Shown: positions 39,401 through 45,400 of the stretch, piece after piece | How positions within the stretch are numbered: position 1 is the first letter of the stretch | Layout of the letters: every line of letters starts with the position of its first letter | Translations under genes and position numbers: made by a program | Notes under the pieces: generated by a model | What the model was told of the DNA's origin: nothing | Database searches by the model: none | Seen by the model: only the letters and a program-made list of their open reading frames with translations | NCBI GenBank assembly: GCA_943789375.1 | Contig: CALSTX010000005.1 | Location: forward strand, 124,001 to 188,000 | Source: an uncultured Opitutales bacterium | GTDB taxonomy: Bacteria; Verrucomicrobiota; Verrucomicrobiia; Opitutales; Seribacteraceae | Reading direction: 5' to 3' | DNA length: 64,000 nt

Positions 39401-42400
39401 ACAATATAGCAATCAAATCGGATGAACCATTAAATCAATTGCACAGAAAATCCTACTCTATCACACTGTGGGTCAATCCAACGGCCGCTGCACCAGGATT
39501 GCATAACGAAGGGCAACTTCGGGTCAGTGGCTATCGAGTGGCTATGAGTGATTCTTACTTTACAGATATTTCCTCTGCCTTTGCCCTGACACCTTCGGGC
39601 CACTCCACTTTAACTACAGGACCAGACTCCCGGGGTCTTGATTATCAAAATGACACAGATTTCATATCCTCGGGAGTAGGCATTGGTACTGATAATTATT
39701 TAGTTATTTTTAGTGGATCCTTTCAGGCTAAGGTGGCAGGAAATTATAATTGGGAAATTCTCGGAAATGACAACCGCGGCGCTCTATGGATTGATCTTGA
39801 CCAGAATGGTGAATTTGAGTCCATGGGTTCGCAGGGACAGGAAAAAGTTTTGGACAGCACAGCCGCTTCTGCCAATACAAGTGTTAATCTTCTTCCTGGG
39901 TATTACAAAATTGCCCTTATACACGGCGAGAAAACTGGTGGATCCAGCCAGCAGTTGAAATTTTCCGCACCCTCCAGTGATGCTGGTCCAACAATACTGA
40001 CCACTGTAAAACCCAGTGATACAGAGCAGTCAGAGCTATTTGTTACAGAAAACTCATACACGATACTAAAAAGGGACTCCCTAAGCCTGTCTGTGGATGG
40101 CAATTATTTCCCAAGCTTTCAACACGCCAATTACTCAGAAAGCATACAAGTACAATCAAGCCAAAGTCTAAGTGAGTCCACTTGGACTCACCTGGGTGTG
40201 GTCGTTGACTACAATGCGTCAACGATTGAAATTTATGTAAATGGTGTTTCAGTCGGCAACGAAAACTTACCTGCGGGTGAACCCCTTCATTTCTTGTCCA
40301 CAAATAAATGGCTTCTTGGGGGGACAAATGCTGTAGATAACGACTATTTTAAAGGTAAAATAGACGACATAAGGTTTTATCAGAAAGCACTTGCGGAAGA
40401 CGAAATGATGGCTATTGCCAATGATGATTTAACTTCCGCAGTCATCGCCGGGTATGCCAATCAGGTACTCTATGACGAAGGCACCTCAAGTTCCGGCTTA
40501 TCTGTCGGGATAAAAGGGGGAATCATACAAGCAATGGTAAGCGAAGGGGGAGAAATCGCCTCAGTGGAAAGCGGAAATGAAATGTCCAGTGAAGAGTGGA
40601 ATCATTTCGCGGTAAGTTTTGGGGAGTCCCCCAAATCCTTTAGTCTTTACATCAATGGAATCCTGGATGATGGCCCCACCCTGCTGGAATCAACTGCAAC
40701 TATTTCAGGCACAACCGATAAGGCCTATGTTGGTAAACGGGAAGGGACATCACCTCTTCCAGGGCAATATGGTTTTTACAAAGGTTTAATTGATGAACTT
40801 AGAGTTTATGACCGTGGCTTGGGTGCTGATGAAATAGCCATGATTCATGATGGAGATTTCGCCAATGAAGGATTCCTTGAATTTATTGCTATTGATAAAC
40901 CTGTCATCCTCACACATAGCCCATTGGGAGTCCTCCCCGATCAAGCAACCATGCAGGTAGAAGTTTTATCCATTGGCGGTGATGTTTACGAGTTTGAAGA
41001 AACGATTGACCTGACCTTCAATGCAGACTCATTCCCCGGGATGCAAGCCTGGTATTCGGCAGAGGACACCGGCTCACCATTGGATAATGGAGATGTGATA
41101 AGCAGCTGGATCGATCTCTCCGGAAATTCCCGAGATATGGGGTCTACTTCAGGCAACCCAAGGTACTTTGACTCTGCACTTCAGGGTAAGCCTCTTATCA
41201 GCTTCGATGGCGATGACCTCATTTGGACTTCTCATAACTTTAGCGACTTAGTTAATACCGGTTACACCATGGTTTCATTATCCCGATATACTGGAGCAAA
41301 GAACAGTCGGGTAATTTCCTCAAGAAATCGTAATTTTCTTTTTGGATACCACGGAGCCCTGACCGGCCGTTGGCATGCCTCTGGCTGGATATCTACAGCA
41401 GGGCCACTCGATTCAGATTGGCATTTGCACCTAGGTATTATCGATAAGAAAAGCAACCCCAAGGCTTCTTTTTGGCGTGACGGACAAAACCTGGTCACGG
41501 ATAGCCGTGGGTCCGGAAATACCAATTTCGACCCCGGTCAACTTCAGTTTGGTGGCTATGCCACAAACCGAGAAATGTCAGCTTGCGAAATTGCTGAAGT
41601 TATGATTTTCGACAGCGTACTCAACCAATCCCAAAGAGCACAGCTCGAAGGTTACATCGCACACAAATGGGATCTTGCGGAAAAAGTTCTCCCTCAGAGT
41701 CACCCACATTTTGATCAATCCCCTTTTGGCGGTATTACCACCCGCAGGGAAATCAAAACAATCGGCGGTGACCGACCTGTGGTTAAGATCTTTTGGGGTG
41801 ATGATCTTGTGGAAGGAAACTCTACAACCATCGATCCTGATGATAATGCATCTTGGGACTTTGTATATGAAGTAAATGGCAGCAATCCTGTAAGTCTTGG
41901 AATTTATGAAGGCCTTGCATCCCCGTTGACATTGAACAAAACCTACTACTATCGGGCTTATGCTGAAAACCTTGGCGGAAGTGCATGGTCTCCAACGATT
42001 GAAAACTTTAGGGCCATCGATACCCGCTTTACTGAGGAAACCATGGAAGGACTTGTTTTGTGGTTGGATGCCTTGGATGTCGATGGTGACAATAAACCTG
42101 ACAGTGTTTTGGATGATTCTTTGTTGCCACTTTGGGTCGACAAATCTAAGTCGGATAAAAATGCCCTGCAAACGGTCGCCCTTCAATCACCAAGTTATGC
42201 AGAGAATGCCTTTGGATCTTTGCCTGGTGTGCGTTTTCAAACAGGAAACTCGTATAATTTAGGAAGTTTGAGTCTTAATTACGGGAATGTGCATGTATTT
42301 ATGGTTACCCAAGGGTCTGGCGTGGGAGTTGGCGCAACCGATGGACTGTCTTCCTGGACACTAGACGCTAAACCAGGTAACCGGTTGGGGATTTACAAAA

Positions 42401-45400
42401 GCGAAAACAATACTCTTCAAAACATCACTCTTGGGCTCGACCCAAGTACTGGATTCGGTCAACTCATTGGAGAAATTGCTGAAATTATGATTTTTGATCG
42501 CAACCTTCAACCTATTGAGAAGGAAAAAATAGAAGGTTACTTAGCACACAAATGGGGTGTAATTGACGACCTTACACAAAGTGGATTCAAGGTTCGCAAC
42601 GAATTAGTATTGTATTACCCATTTAATGAAACCGATGGTTCCATTGTTCAGGATTATTCAACCTCGCTCAGAGATGCAACCGTTGTAGATGCAGCACTTG
42701 ATACAGTCGGGAAGTTTGGATCAGGGATTTTGTTTTCTCCCGATATGGAACAGACTAAAATTCTATTACCTGAAGGTAATCACCTTTCTTGGAATAACAA
42801 GAACTGGACAATATCAACTTGGTTTTCAGCCCCGCTTCCAATTGCTGGTGTTGAAGATCTTCATGCACTCTTCAATGAATATTTAGAACCTTATGTCGCC
42901 TTCAACTATGACCAAAAGACACTGACTCTTTTTGACGGGTCTTCTTTCAGTGACACAAACTTTGTATTCAATAATGCCACTGGATGGCATCACCTAGTGA
43001 TTAAAAGTAGCCCATCCAGTATGCAGTTTTATATGGATGGAAATAATGTCGACTCCTTCAATAAAGGGATAGTTTTAAACATCGAATCAATTGGTAACCT
43101 ATTTGCCGGCAATGGTTTATTTGCAGAAAAGATGGATGACTTCAGGATTTATTCTAAAGGGTTATCTATCACAGAAATTACTGACTTATATGGTAATGGT
43201 GATGGCGACTTCGGTGTTCATCCCTATGAGGAATTCCCTCCTGAATTTGACAATATCCCTGAAGTCATTATCCCCGAAAGCCCGGTTGTTTATTGGACTT
43301 TTAATGAATTAAATGGAACTGAAGTAAGGGATGACTCTGGCTTAGAAAATCATGGATATGTTGAAAATAACACCAGCACCCCTGATCTTTTCTTTCATTC
43401 TGAACCTGGAAGGAATGGATCGGCCATACGATTTGATGGCGGTGAAACTATTGTGTTAGAACAAGATGTCACCACATTTAATGTGTCTGGTCCTTTTAGT
43501 TTATGCATTTGGTTAAAATCTGCAGATTTAAATGCTCAGGTTATAAATTCTGGCAGGTTTGCGATCAATGTATCGGATGGATTTCTTTGGGGGCAAGTTC
43601 AAGTGGGGGGAGTTATCAAGCAAACCGAATCTATTCCCCTACCCGCAGAAGAATGGTTTCATCTCATCCTTCTTTGGGATGGGAATAAACTTCGCCTCTA
43701 TAAAAACAACGAAGAAGTCACATCTCCGATTAATTCAAGTGGAAATTTAACCGGATCCGGGACCCTTTATTTTGGTGGAAGACCAGGCATCAATGAACCT
43801 TATGAGGGTTTGATGGATGACCTGCGCATTTTTGATCAAGCACTCACTGCTGGACAACGGCAGGAAGTTTACAATTTTTCTGATCCAGCCCTCATTGCTT
43901 ACTATGGGGAAGACTTTTCTTACAATATTGAATCCCTCAAGGGACCGACAGATTTTAATGCAACTGGCTTACCCAGTGGGCTAGAAATTGATACATCATC
44001 GGGACTGATTTTTGGTGAGGCTAATGAGACGGGTATTTTTCCCGTAGAGATCACGGTCTCCAATATCTCTGGAAGTGACTCAAAAACCTTTGAACTCCAA
44101 GTAAGTAAAGGCAGGCAAAGTATTCTGCAGAATGAAGATGTAATATCTCTAACTTACGGGGATTTACCTGCAGACCTTAACATAACTGCAACCTCTGGCT
44201 TACCTGTTGAGTTCTCCATAACGGAGGGCAATGAGACCATTGATTTGAATGGTTCTCGTATTACCGTTAAGCAAACTGGGTTTGCCAGTATCCGTGCATC
44301 GCAACCAGGGGATGATAATTGGTTGCCAGCAGAATCGGTTCTCTTGAATTATCAGGTTATGGCCAAAGAAGTATTAATTACCACTGATGATCAGTTCAGG
44401 AAAACGGTTGAAGTAAACCCTGTCTTCACTTTTTATGCAGAAGGACTTACGGGTAGTGACTTGATCGATGACTTTAACCTAACCATTTTGCCTCCTGTAG
44501 AAAATGGCTCTGTATCCTCCCCCACTCCGCCTGGTTCTTATCCCATTATTACTTCTGGGATTACCGCAGAGAATTATATTTTTGCTTATCAATATGGCAC
44601 CCTAGTGGTATCGGATAAAAGCCAGCAGCAGATTGTTTTCGATCAAGATCTCTCTCTCGTATCTGCCGTTACTCCATTTATTAACTTAGAAGGACATTCT
44701 CAAGATATGGAAGGAAACATAACATCACTCCCCCTCTCATTTACCGTTGAGGATGCTAGTATTGCCAGGATTCTAGAAACGCAGAAAAATGTAATGACTG
44801 CCTATTGGAAGTTTGATGAAAATCTTTACAACGGAGCTAAAGACGAAATTAATGCTTATAATGGTAGTTTGCTTAACCTGGTGACCACAGGCATTGAGAA
44901 AGTTTGGGTTCCCGGGCGATTCCATAACTCAATCCAGATGGGTCAACCAAGCAATGGGATGGTGAATTTTGGGAGTGTTGAATTAGACCATAACTTCTCA
45001 ATTAGTTTTTGGCTGAAGCCGGAAAATATAATGGGACCAGCCAGCACCCTGCTATCTAAAAATAATATAAATTCGATGAAAGTTTTTAAGCTGGAAAAAG
45101 GCGAAGAAAATGCAAGCCTTCGCTTAAGTTTGTACCTGGACGGGGTAAATGAAGAACTGGTGTTTTCCTCTACAGATGACTTACTCGAAGAAAATATATG
45201 GTCTCACATAACCATCACATACAATGACTCGAATGGATCAGTACAACTTTTCAAGAACGGGCAACTCAACCGACAGATTAGCGGTAAATTCTTTACCGGA
45301 ACTAGCATAATATCAAGATTCTCAAGCATGAAGCTTGGAGATGAAATAAACTCATTCACTGGCCTATTTGATGATTTAAGAGTTTACAAGATAACACTTG

